NCBI GenBank assembly: GCA_002783405.1
Contig: PFGG01000065.1
Span: 1 to 64,000 of the forward strand
Source: a bacterium (Candidatus Blackallbacteria) CG13_big_fil_rev_8_21_14_2_50_49_14
Lineage (GTDB): Bacteria > Cyanobacteriota > Sericytochromatia > UBA7694
DNA: 64,000 nt
Direction of reading: 5' to 3'
Under the pieces are notes generated by a model, which did not search any database, was not told the origin of the DNA, and saw only the letters and a list, made by a program, of their open reading frames with translations. Below, in pieces: positions 35,908-45,475 of this stretch (its first letter is position 1; the number at the start of each line of letters is the position of its first letter). The translations under genes were made by a program, and so were the position numbers.

Positions 35908-35922
35908 TACAATACCCCTATG
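35908..35922 (+). promoter_or_regulatory. TACAAT box immediately before ATG (leaderless mRNA candidate)
   Basis: TACAAT at 35908-35913 lies 6 bases before the ATG at 35920, so transcription should start at or next to the start codon. The same 15-base block, GCGTTACAATACCCC, precedes the FUSC-type gene at 18134 on the other strand. No ribosome site is visible. Confidence 0.5.
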
Positions 35923-37038
35923 ACAAAGATTGCACTGTGGTGTGAATTTATGCCCTACCACTGGGTCGCCGGGGATCTGCCTTTGCTACACAAGCTGGGG
36001 CTGAGCTTAAATCTCGCCATTCCCAGCCACCAAATCGGAGCAAAACCGCTGCACGCTCTCTTACGCGAAGCTGCGCGTCTTGGGGTTGAAATCCGCGCCT
36101 GGCTTTTATTGCCCGATTCGCAGGGCTACTGGCCCAATGCCAACAACGCCAAAAGCTTTGCCGATACAGTGCACCGCTTCTATGACTGGATCGAGGCCGA
36201 AAAACTGCCCCTGCCCACGCTGATTGCCGATCTTGAACCCGCTTTGGCCGACAGTCTGCTGCTGAAACAATTGCTACTCAAACGCCATCTGCCAGCCCTG
36301 CTGAAACATTTGCATCAGCCAGAACGCCAGACCCGCTTTGTGCAGGCCCAAAGCGAATTCAATCGCCTGATTGTTGAACTGCACCAACGCGGAACCGAGG
36401 CCTGGGCAGTGACCTATCCCCTGGTGGTAGAAGATGCCCTGGCTGGCAACCGCGCTTTTCAGGAACTTTTGCAACTGCCTGTTTCAGGGGTTGCCTGGGA
36501 TGCGCTCTCGCTGATGACCTACCGCAGCAGTTTTCGGGATATTTTGGGATTTTCAGTGAGTGCACAGTTTATTGAAAAGCTTTTTCATGAAGCCCGCCAT
36601 GCTTTTGATATGCCAGTTCAAGCCGCCCTGGGGGTGGTGGGAACGGTGGGAAAGCTCAGTGAGGGGGGTTACCAGGATCCACATGAACTGGGCGCTGATT
36701 GCCAGGCAGCACGGCGGGCAGGGGTCAGTGAAATTCAAATTTTTTCATTGGATGGCATGCACAGGGCTCTGACCCCGCACGACTGGATCAACGCCTTGAA
36801 CCATGAACAAAAACCAGAAAAAGCCACCTGGGCTGACCAGGGGGTACGTCTGCTCTTTAAAACGGCCCATCAAGTCTTAACTCAAACGGGCCCAGACCGC
36901 CCCCGTAGCCCTTTGCAGATCTTCAGGCGCAAGAAAGAGTTGCAAACCGCGCTGACCGGCACTGACCGCAATCTTCTCAAATACCTGCGCCAACTCATCG
37001 AGAAAGACCGGATACGGTTTTTTCGCCCCCAACGGTGA
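35920..37038 (+). CDS. Protein of unknown function, possible TIM-barrel
   Basis: A 372-residue protein starting at the ATG at 35920 ([20 protein letters not shown]). There is no signal peptide. Alternating helices and short strands, with acidic strand ends such as [12 protein letters not shown] and the phrase [22 protein letters not shown], suggest a glycosidase-like (beta/alpha)8 barrel. I recognise no family. The last 54 residues are encoded by DNA that is antisense to the end of ybaK; they are basic and lower in complexity, so the functional domain may end near residue 318. The reading frame upstream of 35920 is open but lies over the promoter and is rejected. Confidence 0.65.
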   Translation: MTKIALWCEFMPYHWVAGDLPLLHKLGLSLNLAIPSHQIGAKPLHALLREAARLGVEIRAWLLLPDSQGYWPNANNAKSFADTVHRFYDWIEAEKLPLPTLIADLEPALADSLLLKQLLLKRHLPALLKHLHQPERQTRFVQAQSEFNRLIVELHQRGTEAWAVTYPLVVEDALAGNRAFQELLQLPVSGVAWDALSLMTYRSSFRDILGFSVSAQFIEKLFHEARHAFDMPVQAALGVVGTVGKLSEGGYQDPHELGADCQAARRAGVSEIQIFSLDGMHRALTPHDWINALNHEQKPEKATWADQGVRLLFKTAHQVLTQTGPDRPRSPLQIFRRKKELQTALTGTDRNLLKYLRQLIEKDRIRFFRPQR

Positions 37039-37350
37039 GACCCCGCCACGAATATATCCCGTCAGGGGCAAAACCTCTTTCAAAGGCACCAATTCCACGC
37101 GTTTATTGCCACTGGCCAGCGCCAGGGCCTTGAGATCCAATTCAGCATCCCCCGGCAGACAGGCCATCACAATCCCGGTTTTATCGCCTTTGGCCACCAG
37201 GGTTTTAAAAGTCTGCGCCGCTTCAAGCCCAATTTTTTGAGCCACGGCAGGGGCACTTAAATCTGATTCATCAACCGCGTAACTGAGCAGGGAATACTCA
37301 ATCTCAAGGGCATCTAAAATTCGGGCCGCATTGGTTTTTTTAGTTGACAT
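36877..37350 (-). CDS. ybaK: YbaK/EbsC-type Cys-tRNA(Pro) deacylase
   Basis: A 157-residue editing protein of full length. The family features [31 protein letters not shown] and [22 protein letters not shown] are intact. It hydrolyses Cys mischarged on tRNA-Pro in the cytoplasm. It ends a minus-strand operon headed by lysS. Its last 162 bp overlap the 3' end of the plus-strand gene at 35920-37038. Confidence 0.93.
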   Translation of the reverse strand: MSTKKTNAARILDALEIEYSLLSYAVDESDLSAPAVAQKIGLEAAQTFKTLVAKGDKTGIVMACLPGDAELDLKALALASGNKRVELVPLKEVLPLTGYIRGGVSPLGAKKPYPVFLDELAQVFEKIAVSAGQRGLQLFLAPEDLQRATGAVWARLS

Positions 37351-37354
37351 CGGC

Positions 37355-38233
37355 CTAAACCAGATACGTGTTTAAAACCCGTGCAAAACGCTCAGGGGCA
37401 TCTGGATCCACGGCCAGATAGAGACTGGGTTCAAAAACTTCGAGTTCCATCAATTGAAACTCACCCGCCCCCCTCACGCCATCGACTCGGGCATAGAGCC
37501 ATTCACCCGGCATGGCCTGAAGGGCTTTTTCTGCGGCGGCCCGCATGGCGGGAGTGGCTTCAAAACGGCCCCAACGGGCCCCAAATTCCTCATGGCTGAG
37601 AAAGGCACCTTCGGCAGGTGTTTTGACAAAGGCATGGCTGAAACTTATTGCCTGCGGGCTGCGGTAAAAGACCAGTGAAATTTCACCTTGGGCGATTTCA
37701 GACACAAAGGGTTGAAGCATCAGGCCCGTGGTTTGGGCCTGGGGAGCCATTTTTTCAAGATATTCAGGCAATTCATGACGCTTTACACGGAAGGTATTGG
37801 CCCCCCAAGCTGAGACAATCGGTTTAATCACAAGCTCTGGCCAATCCTGCGCCAGGGCTTTCTCGATCCAATCATGATCCCCTGCTTCTGTAAAAACAGT
37901 GGGTACAATGGCCACGCCTGCCTGTTCCAACTCCCGCAGATAGCGTTTATCCAGGTTCCAGCGCACCAAAGAAACCGGATTCAAAACCCGGATCGAACGG
38001 GCTTCCAATTGGTTGAGCCAGGCCTCAAAAGCTGCGGTATGGTAATGGTAATTCCAGCAAGAGCGAAAAACCAGCAGATCGATATCTTGCAGGTCGGTCA
38101 GGCCTGAAGCTGCATTTTCCCAGAGCACAGGCTTGGCCTGAATCCCCAAAGCTTCAAGCGCAGGCAGCAGGAGTTGCTCATCCTTTTGAAAATCAGGATA
38201 ATCGCGACAGGTGACAAAACCAAGGGTCTTCAT
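37355..38233 (-). CDS. ATP-grasp family ligase
   Basis: The 292-residue protein has the three-part ATP-grasp layout. The N-terminal part begins [15 protein letters not shown] and holds [25 protein letters not shown]. The central part carries [19 protein letters not shown], a nucleotide-binding Lys strand. The C-terminal part is [29 protein letters not shown], whose Asp/Glu residues would bind Mg2+. The R-S-x-W-x-Y phrase occurs in the DcsG-like group that includes the cycloserine-forming ligase. These enzymes join a carboxylate to an amine or thiol using ATP. It overlaps the S51-like gene by ATGA. Confidence 0.82.
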   Translation of the reverse strand: MKTLGFVTCRDYPDFQKDEQLLLPALEALGIQAKPVLWENAASGLTDLQDIDLLVFRSCWNYHYHTAAFEAWLNQLEARSIRVLNPVSLVRWNLDKRYLRELEQAGVAIVPTVFTEAGDHDWIEKALAQDWPELVIKPIVSAWGANTFRVKRHELPEYLEKMAPQAQTTGLMLQPFVSEIAQGEISLVFYRSPQAISFSHAFVKTPAEGAFLSHEEFGARWGRFEATPAMRAAAEKALQAMPGEWLYARVDGVRGAGEFQLMELEVFEPSLYLAVDPDAPERFARVLNTYLV

Positions 38234-39429
38234 TTGGGGTAAAACCGTGTGCCCGGCAAAATCAGTTCATCGCCACGGTGTTTGACCTTGACTTCCCCAG
38301 AAGGTTTAAACACATACAGCCCCTCGTCTTTGCCTACCGACGAAAAACGTTCGTATTCACTTTGTCCATCACGGTAGGTTTCCATCAGGAGAAAAGAGTT
38401 CTGATCCAAGCCCACACACACACTGCGGTTGAAACGGGCAGCCGTATAGGCGATCGTATCGGGGTCTTCCATAAAAATATAGTCTTTGCAATGGGGGAAA
38501 AGCTGAACTTTTGTTACCAGGCCAAACCCATGGTCAAAGAGTTCAAAATCATACATCCGGGAAGAACCCGTCCATTCATTGGAATTATCATCAAAGACCA
38601 CCAGGTATTCACACAGACAGAGCGAACCCGCTGAAACCGTATAAAAATTGGCCCCCCGCTCCAGGGCTTCGACAAAGGCATTCTTGAGCTTGAAAAAATT
38701 AAGACGGTTCCAAAGCACGGCAATATGGCCGCCAAAGATAAAAATCGAATTGGCCGAGAGAATACGCTCTTCCAATTGGCGTTTTAAAGCCTGATAAAGT
38801 GGGTCTTCGGCCACCCGCGAAGTGCTAAAGAAATACTCATCTATTTCATGGCAGACCTTGAGCATTTGGGCATCATTTTCGCGGATTTTCTCCATCGTGG
38901 ACTGAATATCCTGACAGGCATAGTGGTAGAGCAATTCAATCGGTTTGAGGGAATGCAGACGTTTTTGCCCCATGTCAACATCATAGGCCAGTGCCCGCGC
39001 CAGACTCATGCCTTCAAAATTTTCTTTGAGCATCGCCAATTGCTTCTGCAGAATACGAATCAGGCCCGTGTTTTTTTCACGGTAAAAAAGTTTGACCTGC
39101 TGAATCACCTGTTGCTTGCTGTGATAAAGCCAGTAAAGCCCTTGCTCTTTTTCACGGAAATAATTGAAATCATGGTAGATCGAAAGGTTTTGAATATTCT
39201 GATCAAAGCCCCCTTCAAACTGAGGAGCAATGCCGATTTTATACAAAGCCCGCTTGATATGCGCTTCTTTGAACTCACGCTTTTGCCAGGCCGCTGTGAT
39301 CAGCAAAACTTTGCGCGAAGCACGCACTGCCGGATCTTGATGTTGAGAACTGAGAATTTGCGTTTTAAAAGCTTCTATAAAATCCGTTTCAAGCTGGATA
39401 TTGCCATTGAAGACAATACTGCCTTTCAT
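38230..39429 (-). CDS. Peptidase S51-like / type 1 glutamine amidotransferase-fold protein
   Basis: A 399-residue protein. The segment IFIFGGHIAVLWNRLNFF, followed by ALERGANFYTVSAGSLCLCEYLVVFDD, is like the G-G-x4-L ... G-x-SAG-a core of dipeptidase E and cyanophycinase, with Ser of SAGS as candidate nucleophile (about residue 267). A His follows in LFDHGFGL and in VQLFPHCKDY. A helical region of about 130 residues (100-230) lies within the fold and makes it longer than dipeptidase E (about 230). No signal peptide. It may cleave an Asp- or amide-type bond in a product of the neighbouring ATP-grasp ligase. Start shares one base with the previous gene's stop. Confidence 0.7.
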   Translation of the reverse strand: MKGSIVFNGNIQLETDFIEAFKTQILSSQHQDPAVRASRKVLLITAAWQKREFKEAHIKRALYKIGIAPQFEGGFDQNIQNLSIYHDFNYFREKEQGLYWLYHSKQQVIQQVKLFYREKNTGLIRILQKQLAMLKENFEGMSLARALAYDVDMGQKRLHSLKPIELLYHYACQDIQSTMEKIRENDAQMLKVCHEIDEYFFSTSRVAEDPLYQALKRQLEERILSANSIFIFGGHIAVLWNRLNFFKLKNAFVEALERGANFYTVSAGSLCLCEYLVVFDDNSNEWTGSSRMYDFELFDHGFGLVTKVQLFPHCKDYIFMEDPDTIAYTAARFNRSVCVGLDQNSFLLMETYRDGQSEYERFSSVGKDEGLYVFKPSGEVKVKHRGDELILPGTRFYPK

Positions 39430-40262
39430 CAGGGCGTTCCCTCCGGTTTTGTTTCTTGGCTCAAAGGTGCAACTTTGTCAGGGTCCAAGAGCAGAATCGC
39501 ATGGGTAAAAAGCAAGGTGAAATAAGCTTTCAAGAGAAAATCCAAGCCAAAGGCCAGCACCTGCAGCACAGGATGCCCCATCACCAGCATGAGTTGTAAA
39601 ATCACGGTGGGTAGAAACCAGAGCAGGCCCAAATAGCTGATCTGGCCCGGATGTTTCAAGATCAGATCTTTGCTGTTTTTCCAGGCCGCAAGCCAATTGG
39701 AATTGCCCATCACACAGTATTGTTGCCAAAAGCTTGTTAAGGCGGCAATGACCATCAGGATCATGGCACCGCCCATAAAAACCAGGCTCCACTGATAAAC
39801 CAGGGAAACAGCCGCCTGATGAGGTTCTAAAAAGGCCTGCAGTTTAACAGGGTCAAAACCACTCTGTAAATGGGTACCCAGTTTCTCCAAAAAATTCATG
39901 TCCAAAGGCCCCAGCCAGGCTTCAGCCACCAGACTGCAAATTGAAAGGATCAACATCAGCAAGAGAAAAAACATCGAAGCACCGGCCAGCATTGGCCAGA
40001 AATAGCGCGCCACCCCTTCAAAAAAATCATCCCAAGAGGCGGGGGTCGAGCGCTCCAAAAGCACGATTTTCATCTGGTAGAGCCAGCCCCCCAAGAGGGC
40101 CTGGCGCAGAAAGAAAAACGCCATGGTTGAAATCGGATTGCCACCAAAGAGTCCAACTCCGCCTGAAAAAAACAAAATAATCAAGGCCTCAATCGCAACA
40201 GGCCCCAGGAGAATCCGATTCTGGCGCAATAACTGCCAGGTGCGGACAAGAATCTGGTTCAT
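39429..40262 (-). CDS. Polytopic membrane protein, unknown function
   Basis: A 277-residue protein with about six hydrophobic helices: residues 18-36, 46-62, 88-112, 163-185, 211-230 and 235-262. No transporter signature or catalytic motif is seen. The pattern resembles DUF975-type or glycerophosphodiesterase-membrane-domain proteins. It overlaps the solute-binding-protein gene by ATGA and shares one base with the S51-like gene, so it is firmly part of the lysS operon. Confidence 0.65.
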   Translation of the reverse strand: MNQILVRTWQLLRQNRILLGPVAIEALIILFFSGGVGLFGGNPISTMAFFFLRQALLGGWLYQMKIVLLERSTPASWDDFFEGVARYFWPMLAGASMFFLLLMLILSICSLVAEAWLGPLDMNFLEKLGTHLQSGFDPVKLQAFLEPHQAAVSLVYQWSLVFMGGAMILMVIAALTSFWQQYCVMGNSNWLAAWKNSKDLILKHPGQISYLGLLWFLPTVILQLMLVMGHPVLQVLAFGLDFLLKAYFTLLFTHAILLLDPDKVAPLSQETKPEGTP

Positions 40263-41965
40263 TGTGAAGAGGCAGTTTGAGCACCCAACTCAAAGACCTG
40301 GTAAGGAGAGGGCAACATGGGGTGTGCAAGATAACGGCTCACGCTGGGTTGAACCATCAGATAGTCCACAGGATGATAGAGGAAAAGCCAGGGGGCATCT
40401 TCCAGAATCAAACGTTCAGCCTCTGCATAGAGTTCATAACGTTTGGGCTCATAATAGAGATCTTCGGCCATCTGCACCAACTGATCCACACGCGGATTGC
40501 TGTAGCGGGCCGTATTGGTACGCCCGGCCTGACTGGAATGAAAGGTCGGATAAAAGACCTCACTGGCATCGGCCAGGGTCGGTGTCCAGGCCGCATGGTA
40601 AAAGATCGGTGCAACCGCGAAACCCGAAGAAGCCAAGGAGGCCAAAGGCTCCAGGTGAATTTTTACGCCAACGGTCGCCAGATCTTCTTGAACCCGGCGG
40701 CAGATTGTATAGGAATCATCATTGTTCTGGTAATAGAGCGTTAAATCAAGATGGGGATTTTGCCAGGGCTCAACAAAACCATCGCCATTTTTATCGCGCC
40801 AACCCGCTTCAAAGAGCAGATTTTTGGCGCGGCTGATATCCTGCCGGAAAAGAGGCTCTTTTAAACGCCCTCCCGGAAAGGAAGGCGGAAAAACACCACT
40901 GACGGGCCGGGCATAGGTTTGGAGTAAATGATCGGTAATGGCCTGTTTGTCGACCGCATAGTTAAAGGCCTGGCGCACCTTGACCTCATTAAAAGGAAAA
41001 GACTGGTTGTCCATGCTCAAATAATGCGTTGTCCAGCGGGGAATTTTGAGCACCTTGGACTGTTGCAAACTGCTCTGACTGCTGGCTTTGACGATTTTTT
41101 CACCGCCCATTGGATTCCAGACCGGGTCTTCAAGCACGCGTTGAAAATATTCAGTGGGCAAAGGCGCATGATCGACCTGTTTTTTGACAAAGGCCTGAAA
41201 GCGCTCTTTGGTTTCGGGCATGATTTGAAACTGCAGGGCTTGAATCGGGGCAGCTTGTGACTCATAATAGCCTTCAAAGCGTTTCAAGTGAAGGGTTTGG
41301 TCTTCACTGACCGACTCCAGTTGGTAGGGGCCGGCCCCGACAGGATGGGAGCGATAATCTTTCCACCAGCGCTCAACATCTTCAGCTGGCACAATCGAAA
41401 AGTTGGGCAGGGTCAGCAGATCAAGGGCCATGGGGATCGGCTCTTCAAGATGCAATTGCACAATATGATGATCGATGACCTCAACCCCTAAGAGATGCGG
41501 GTTGCGCACACCGGCACGGCGTGCCGCCTGGTAACGTTTCAAGCCCTTGATATTCAAGCGCTCAACCGCCCAGTAATTGGAAGACCCCATCAAGGGGTTG
41601 CAGGCCCGCTCAAAGGAGTATTTCACATCGGCAGCGGTGATCACGCGGCCATTGTGAAACCGGGCCTCTGGATGCAGTTTGAAGATATAGGTTTTTTTAT
41701 CAGGCGCCACTTGCCAGGATTCAGCCAAAGCAGGTATCACCTGATTATAGGCCCCGGCACGGGGAGGCAGAATGGTGGGAGAATAGGCTACCAGTCCCTG
41801 GTGAATCAGAGAACTGATCTCCCGACTGTCCCGTGAAGACATATACAAAGGGTCAAAATTGCTGACCGATTGACTTAAAAAGGTTCGAAAAGCGGGCTCG
41901 GCGTGTACCGCCGGTGCCAGCAAACTCAAGGCAAGTGCCAGTCCCAATATTTTCCCTGTCTTCAT
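40259..41965 (-). CDS. Extracellular solute-binding protein family 5 (OppA/DppA type)
   Basis: The 568-residue protein has a signal peptide (ILGLALALSLLAPAVHA). The family 5 features include FKLHPEARFHNGRVITAADVKYSFERACNP and VKVRQAFNYAVDKQAI. They end with the C-terminal DQLVQMAEDLYYEPKRYELYAEAERLILEDAPWLFLYHP. It binds oligopeptides or similar substrates in the periplasm. No ABC permease or ATPase gene is adjacent, which is unusual, so it may work with permeases encoded elsewhere or act as a receptor. A strong GAGGAGGGG ribosome site precedes the ATG, 11 bp after lysS. Confidence 0.92.
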   Translation of the reverse strand: MKTGKILGLALALSLLAPAVHAEPAFRTFLSQSVSNFDPLYMSSRDSREISSLIHQGLVAYSPTILPPRAGAYNQVIPALAESWQVAPDKKTYIFKLHPEARFHNGRVITAADVKYSFERACNPLMGSSNYWAVERLNIKGLKRYQAARRAGVRNPHLLGVEVIDHHIVQLHLEEPIPMALDLLTLPNFSIVPAEDVERWWKDYRSHPVGAGPYQLESVSEDQTLHLKRFEGYYESQAAPIQALQFQIMPETKERFQAFVKKQVDHAPLPTEYFQRVLEDPVWNPMGGEKIVKASSQSSLQQSKVLKIPRWTTHYLSMDNQSFPFNEVKVRQAFNYAVDKQAITDHLLQTYARPVSGVFPPSFPGGRLKEPLFRQDISRAKNLLFEAGWRDKNGDGFVEPWQNPHLDLTLYYQNNDDSYTICRRVQEDLATVGVKIHLEPLASLASSGFAVAPIFYHAAWTPTLADASEVFYPTFHSSQAGRTNTARYSNPRVDQLVQMAEDLYYEPKRYELYAEAERLILEDAPWLFLYHPVDYLMVQPSVSRYLAHPMLPSPYQVFELGAQTASSQ

Positions 41966-41976
41966 GCTTCCCCTCC

Positions 41977-43449
41977 TCAGGCGTGTGGGCGCATATGTGG
42001 AAACAGCAAGACATCGCGAATCGAGGGTGAGTCGGTCAAAAGCATGACCAGACGATCAATCCCGATTCCCAGCCCTCCGGTAGGAGGCATCCCGTGTTCC
42101 AGCGCCAGAATATAGTCGTTGTCCATGGCATGGGCTTCTTCATCACCGGCGTCTTTTGCCGCCAATTGGTTTTCAAAGCGTGAACGCTGATCAATCGGAT
42201 CATTCAACTCTGAAAAAGCATTGGCCATTTCACGGCCCGTAATAAAAAGCTCAAAACGCTCCGTTAATTCAGAATCCAACCGGTGCTCCTTGGCCAAGGG
42301 AGAAATCTCCTTGGGGTAGTCGATGATAAAGGTCGGTTGAATCAAACGGGTATCTATACTTTCAAAAATTTCGTTGATAATTTTGCCCAGACCAAAGCCC
42401 GGCTCAATGGCAATATTGTAGCGGGCAGCTGCGGCTGCGGCTGTGTCGCGCGAAACAAAATCTTCAGGCGTCAGTTCTAAAAACTGACAAATCGCTTCGA
42501 CCATGGTCAGGCGGGGCCAGGGACGGGTAAAGTCGACTTCCTGGTCCTGGTAGGTAATTTTCAGACTGCCGTGAATCTCCTGCACCAAATGGCAGATCAG
42601 TTCTTCGGTCAGGTTCATCATGTCCTGATAATCAGCATAGGCCTGATACAGTTCAAGCATGGTGAATTCAGGATTGTGGCGGGTAGAAATCCCCTCATTG
42701 CGAAAATTGCGGTTGAGTTCAAAAACCCGATCAAAACCGCCCACAATCAAACGTTTCAGATAAAGCTCAGGGGCAATGCGCATATACAGTTCCATATCCA
42801 GCGCATTGTGATGGGTTTTAAAAGGGCGGGCTGCTGCCCCCCCCGGTATGGGGTGCAACATCGGCGTTTCGACCTCTAAAAAGGCCCGCGCGGTTAAAAA
42901 CTGACGGATCATCGTCAGGGTTCGGCTACGGGTGACAAAGGTTTCACGCACCTCAGGATTGACGATCAGATCGAGGTAGCGCTGACGGTAGCGCAAATCG
43001 ACATCGGTCAGGCCGTGGTATTTTTCTGGCAGCGGGCGCAAAGACTTGGCCAAAAGCGTAACTTCTTCAGCCTGAATACTGAGTTCGCCTGTTTTGGTAC
43101 GTGCCACCAGGCCTTTTAATCCCACCATATCGCCAATATCCAGCATTTTCAGCTGCTGGTAGGCTTCTTCTCCCAATTTATTGAGCATGAGCATGCCCTG
43201 CAGGCGTTGGCCGCCATCGCGCAGGTCAAGGAAGGTCAGTTTGCCTTTGCCCCGCCAGCCTGTTATCCGGCCAGCAACAGCCACCGTTTCTTCACCTTTT
43301 TCACCATTTTCAAGTTTCTCGGCATAGGCCTCAAGAATTTGGGCAAAGGTATGGGTCCGGTCAAAGGTGTAGGGATAGGGTGAAATGCCCGCTTCACGCA
43401 GCTGATCCAGCTTGTGGCGGCGCATATCAAGCTCGCTGAGATGCTCCAT
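41977..43449 (-). CDS. lysS: Lysyl-tRNA synthetase (class II)
   Basis: A full-length 490-residue class II LysRS. An N-terminal OB domain (about 45-150, including VAGRITGWRGKGKLTFLDLRDGG) binds the anticodon. Motif 2 is RNEGISTRHNPEFTMLELYQAYADY and motif 3 is GGLGIGIDRLVMLLTDSPSIRDVLLFPHM. It has a ribosome site AGGAA and heads a six-gene operon that ends with another aminoacyl-tRNA gene, ybaK. Acidic and Gly/Glu insertions near residue 40 (ENGEKGEET) are small and likely harmless. Confidence 0.97.
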   Translation of the reverse strand: MEHLSELDMRRHKLDQLREAGISPYPYTFDRTHTFAQILEAYAEKLENGEKGEETVAVAGRITGWRGKGKLTFLDLRDGGQRLQGMLMLNKLGEEAYQQLKMLDIGDMVGLKGLVARTKTGELSIQAEEVTLLAKSLRPLPEKYHGLTDVDLRYRQRYLDLIVNPEVRETFVTRSRTLTMIRQFLTARAFLEVETPMLHPIPGGAAARPFKTHHNALDMELYMRIAPELYLKRLIVGGFDRVFELNRNFRNEGISTRHNPEFTMLELYQAYADYQDMMNLTEELICHLVQEIHGSLKITYQDQEVDFTRPWPRLTMVEAICQFLELTPEDFVSRDTAAAAAARYNIAIEPGFGLGKIINEIFESIDTRLIQPTFIIDYPKEISPLAKEHRLDSELTERFELFITGREMANAFSELNDPIDQRSRFENQLAAKDAGDEEAHAMDNDYILALEHGMPPTGGLGIGIDRLVMLLTDSPSIRDVLLFPHMRPHA

Positions 43450-43620
43450 GGTAATTTCCTGTTGTAAGAGTACGTTGTGATTTTAAAATGCAGTTTCTTC
43501 ATTGTACACTGAACGTGCAGAATCTGCGAAAACCCCTAGAATTCGACTCGGTTACAGTTGGATGAATTTTGTGGGATCAAGCTATAGCACTGCAATACTT
43601 AAATAAATGGAGAATCTAAA

Positions 43621-44010
43621 ATGACGAAAAGTTTGCTCTCTATCTTTGCTCTGAGCCTCTTTACGGCCTGCTCAACACCTGGCACTCCGGCTACAGGTTC
43701 AAGTCCCAGTCCAGCAGCGAGCGCTAGCCCTGCTGCTTCAGCAAGTCCCGCTGCCTCAGCCAGTCCTGCTCCTGTGGCAGAAGTCTCTGGCGTTGCGTCG
43801 GCAGAGGTTCCGGCAAGATTGAAGGCAATGAAAGAATGCGTCGCAGCTTTGCCGAATGCAAATGCTGGCGTTATTTTAGGCCTGGATGGGAACGTGGCGG
43901 CTGTCAATAATTATCTCAAAATAGGGGGCATGGATGCCCAGATTCAAACCACCTATACGCAGTCTATTGCTGTTTTAAAGCAATTTAAATATGATGCTTG
44001 CGTCCGTTAG
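43621..44010 (+). CDS. Small lipoprotein with Ala/Ser/Pro repeats
   Basis: A 129-residue lipoprotein. The lipobox FTAC gives Cys 17. A linker with three to four copies of a six-residue SPAASA unit (about 29-52) follows. The C-terminal 70 residues (VSGVASAEVPARLKAMKECVAALPN ... FKYDACVR) form a small domain with two Cys (about 74 and 127) that could pair. Function unknown. It converges on the DUF420 gene with a shared terminator. Confidence 0.65.
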   Translation: MTKSLLSIFALSLFTACSTPGTPATGSSPSPAASASPAASASPAASASPAPVAEVSGVASAEVPARLKAMKECVAALPNANAGVILGLDGNVAAVNNYLKIGGMDAQIQTTYTQSIAVLKQFKYDACVR

Positions 44011-44076
44011 TTCAAAGGGATCTTTTGGCATTCAGTAAAAGACCTACGACGTAAAAGGCCTGCGACAGAATAGCAT

Positions 44077-44100
44077 AAAGCCCGCCGATTGGCGGGCTTT
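44077..44100. terminator. Bidirectional terminator
   Basis: AAAGCCCGCC (44077-44086) pairs perfectly with GGCGGGCTTT (44091-44100) over a 4-base loop, between convergent genes ending at 44010 and 44105. Short T-runs exist on both sides. Confidence 0.85.
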
Positions 44101-44104
44101 GCTC

Positions 44105-44656
44105 TTAGGCGGGATTAAAGATCTTGAGCAAAAGTACAATCAAAACACCGGTCACCGAGACATAGAGCCAGAGGGGATAGGTCCAGCGGGCCAGTTTGCG
44201 ATGAATCTCTGTTTTGCGGCTCAGAGCAAAATAGAAGGTCGTAAAAACCAGCGGCAGGGCCACGATTGATAAACCGATATGGCTGATCAGGGTAAAGAAA
44301 TAGATCGGGCGAATCAAGCCCTCGGCCAGAAATTTGGTATCGCCATGCAGGCTGTGGTAAACGATATAGCTGACCAAAAACAGACTGGAGGAGGTAAAGG
44401 CCCCCAGCATATAGCGCATATGCACCAGCGGTTGTTTGCGTTTAATCGCCTGATAGCCCAGTAAAATCAAGGTGGCTGAAGTACCATTGAAAAAGGCGTT
44501 TAACCCAGGCAAGCCATTGACCCAAGTCGCTTGCGAAGTTTGCGCCTGACGGAAATAAATCAGCCAAAATAAAAAGGCAATTGCGACCGCACTGACGCCT
44601 AAAATGGCAGGAATCGCAACCTTGCGATCAAAACGCGCATCTAAAGTAGTTTGCAT
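44105..44656 (-). CDS. DUF420 membrane protein (YozB/CtaM-like)
   Basis: A 183-residue protein with four or five hydrophobic helices. It carries the DUF420 features LPGLNAFFNGTSATLILLGY, HMRYMLGAFTSSSLFLVSYIVYHS and HRKLARWTYPLWLYVSVTGVLIVLLL, with conserved His residues that could bind heme or copper. Family members (CtaM in Staphylococcus) are needed for maturation of heme-copper oxidases. No oxidase gene is in the window. The gene stands alone. Confidence 0.85.
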   Translation of the reverse strand: MQTTLDARFDRKVAIPAILGVSAVAIAFLFWLIYFRQAQTSQATWVNGLPGLNAFFNGTSATLILLGYQAIKRKQPLVHMRYMLGAFTSSSLFLVSYIVYHSLHGDTKFLAEGLIRPIYFFTLISHIGLSIVALPLVFTTFYFALSRKTEIHRKLARWTYPLWLYVSVTGVLIVLLLKIFNPA

Positions 44657-44761
44657 GACAAGTCGAACTCTCTTTCAGCCCCTCAAATACGCAAAAACGT
44701 AAAAAAAGCAGGCTTGCTCTAGCTGTATGCTAACAAAAGACGCAGGCTGGGGGAATCAGAT

Positions 44762-45475
44762 TCAACGAGATGGAGGTGTAAATTGCGTTAAAACACCTGT
44801 CGAGCGGAACTTGAGCCATTGCCCATAATAAAAGGTCAATTCTTCGTAGAGTTTGACCATGCCCAGATCAGGGGCATACCAATAGCGCAGATAGTCTTCT
44901 TTGCCATTTTCATAGCGCAGATGGTGCTCAATTTTCAAAGCCTGAAAGGTTCCCGCAGGAACGGTCACCGTTTCAAAACCCATGACCTGTATCGTTTCAG
45001 TTCCGCCGTTAAACACCCGTCCTTCCCAGGCTTTGCCTGCTTGAAAAGGCAATTGCATGGCGGTCAAAAAATTAACGCCACGCACCTCGGCCTCGGGCAG
45101 TTTGAAACTCTCACGCAAAACCTGCTCATGGTAACGGGAAAGCTCGACCCGATCGGCAAAGCGCTTGACCAGGGTGGGGGTGGGTTTGATATCCGAATCA
45201 GGGTAAGAACGGCGTAGTACAGCCGTTTCAGCTTCGCCCTCAACCCCCAAAGGCTCGGCCCGCATGATCATCGTTTTGAACTTGGTATTGGGCTGATCAT
45301 TTTGGCTTTGCTCCAATGAAAAGGTCCAACTGCGGCCAGCTTCAAGGGGGTAATAGCGTTTGATTTCAGAGGCCGAAAGCGTTTTCACCGAGCTGCGGGA
45401 AACAGGGTTGGGCGCAAGCGTCGCCTGACAGGCACTGAGAAAGAACAGAGCGGAAAAAATCAGAGAACGGCGCAT
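44762..45475 (-). CDS. Lipoprotein of unknown function (237 aa)
   Basis: The ATG at 45475 gives a clean lipoprotein signal, MRRSLIFSALFFLSAC, with Cys 16; AAAGGGG lies 8 bases upstream. The longer frame to 45550 has no such signal. The mature part is beta-rich with RYYPLEAGRSWTFSLEQSQ, GKAWEGRVFNGGTETIQVMGFETVTVPAGTFQALKIEHHL and YLRYWYAPDLGMVKLYEE. This pattern, a W-x-Y strand start, a V-P-A-G-x-F turn and a WYAPDLGMVK end, occurs in many exported lipoproteins of unknown role. Function unassigned. Confidence 0.75.
   Translation of the reverse strand: MRRSLIFSALFFLSACQATLAPNPVSRSSVKTLSASEIKRYYPLEAGRSWTFSLEQSQNDQPNTKFKTMIMRAEPLGVEGEAETAVLRRSYPDSDIKPTPTLVKRFADRVELSRYHEQVLRESFKLPEAEVRGVNFLTAMQLPFQAGKAWEGRVFNGGTETIQVMGFETVTVPAGTFQALKIEHHLRYENGKEDYLRYWYAPDLGMVKLYEELTFYYGQWLKFRSTGVLTQFTPPSR

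Noticed and set aside
35806-35919. Longer N-terminus for the gene at 35920
   Set aside because: The extra 38 residues would be encoded across the promoter region and have no ribosome site; the ATG at 35920 follows a TACAAT box.
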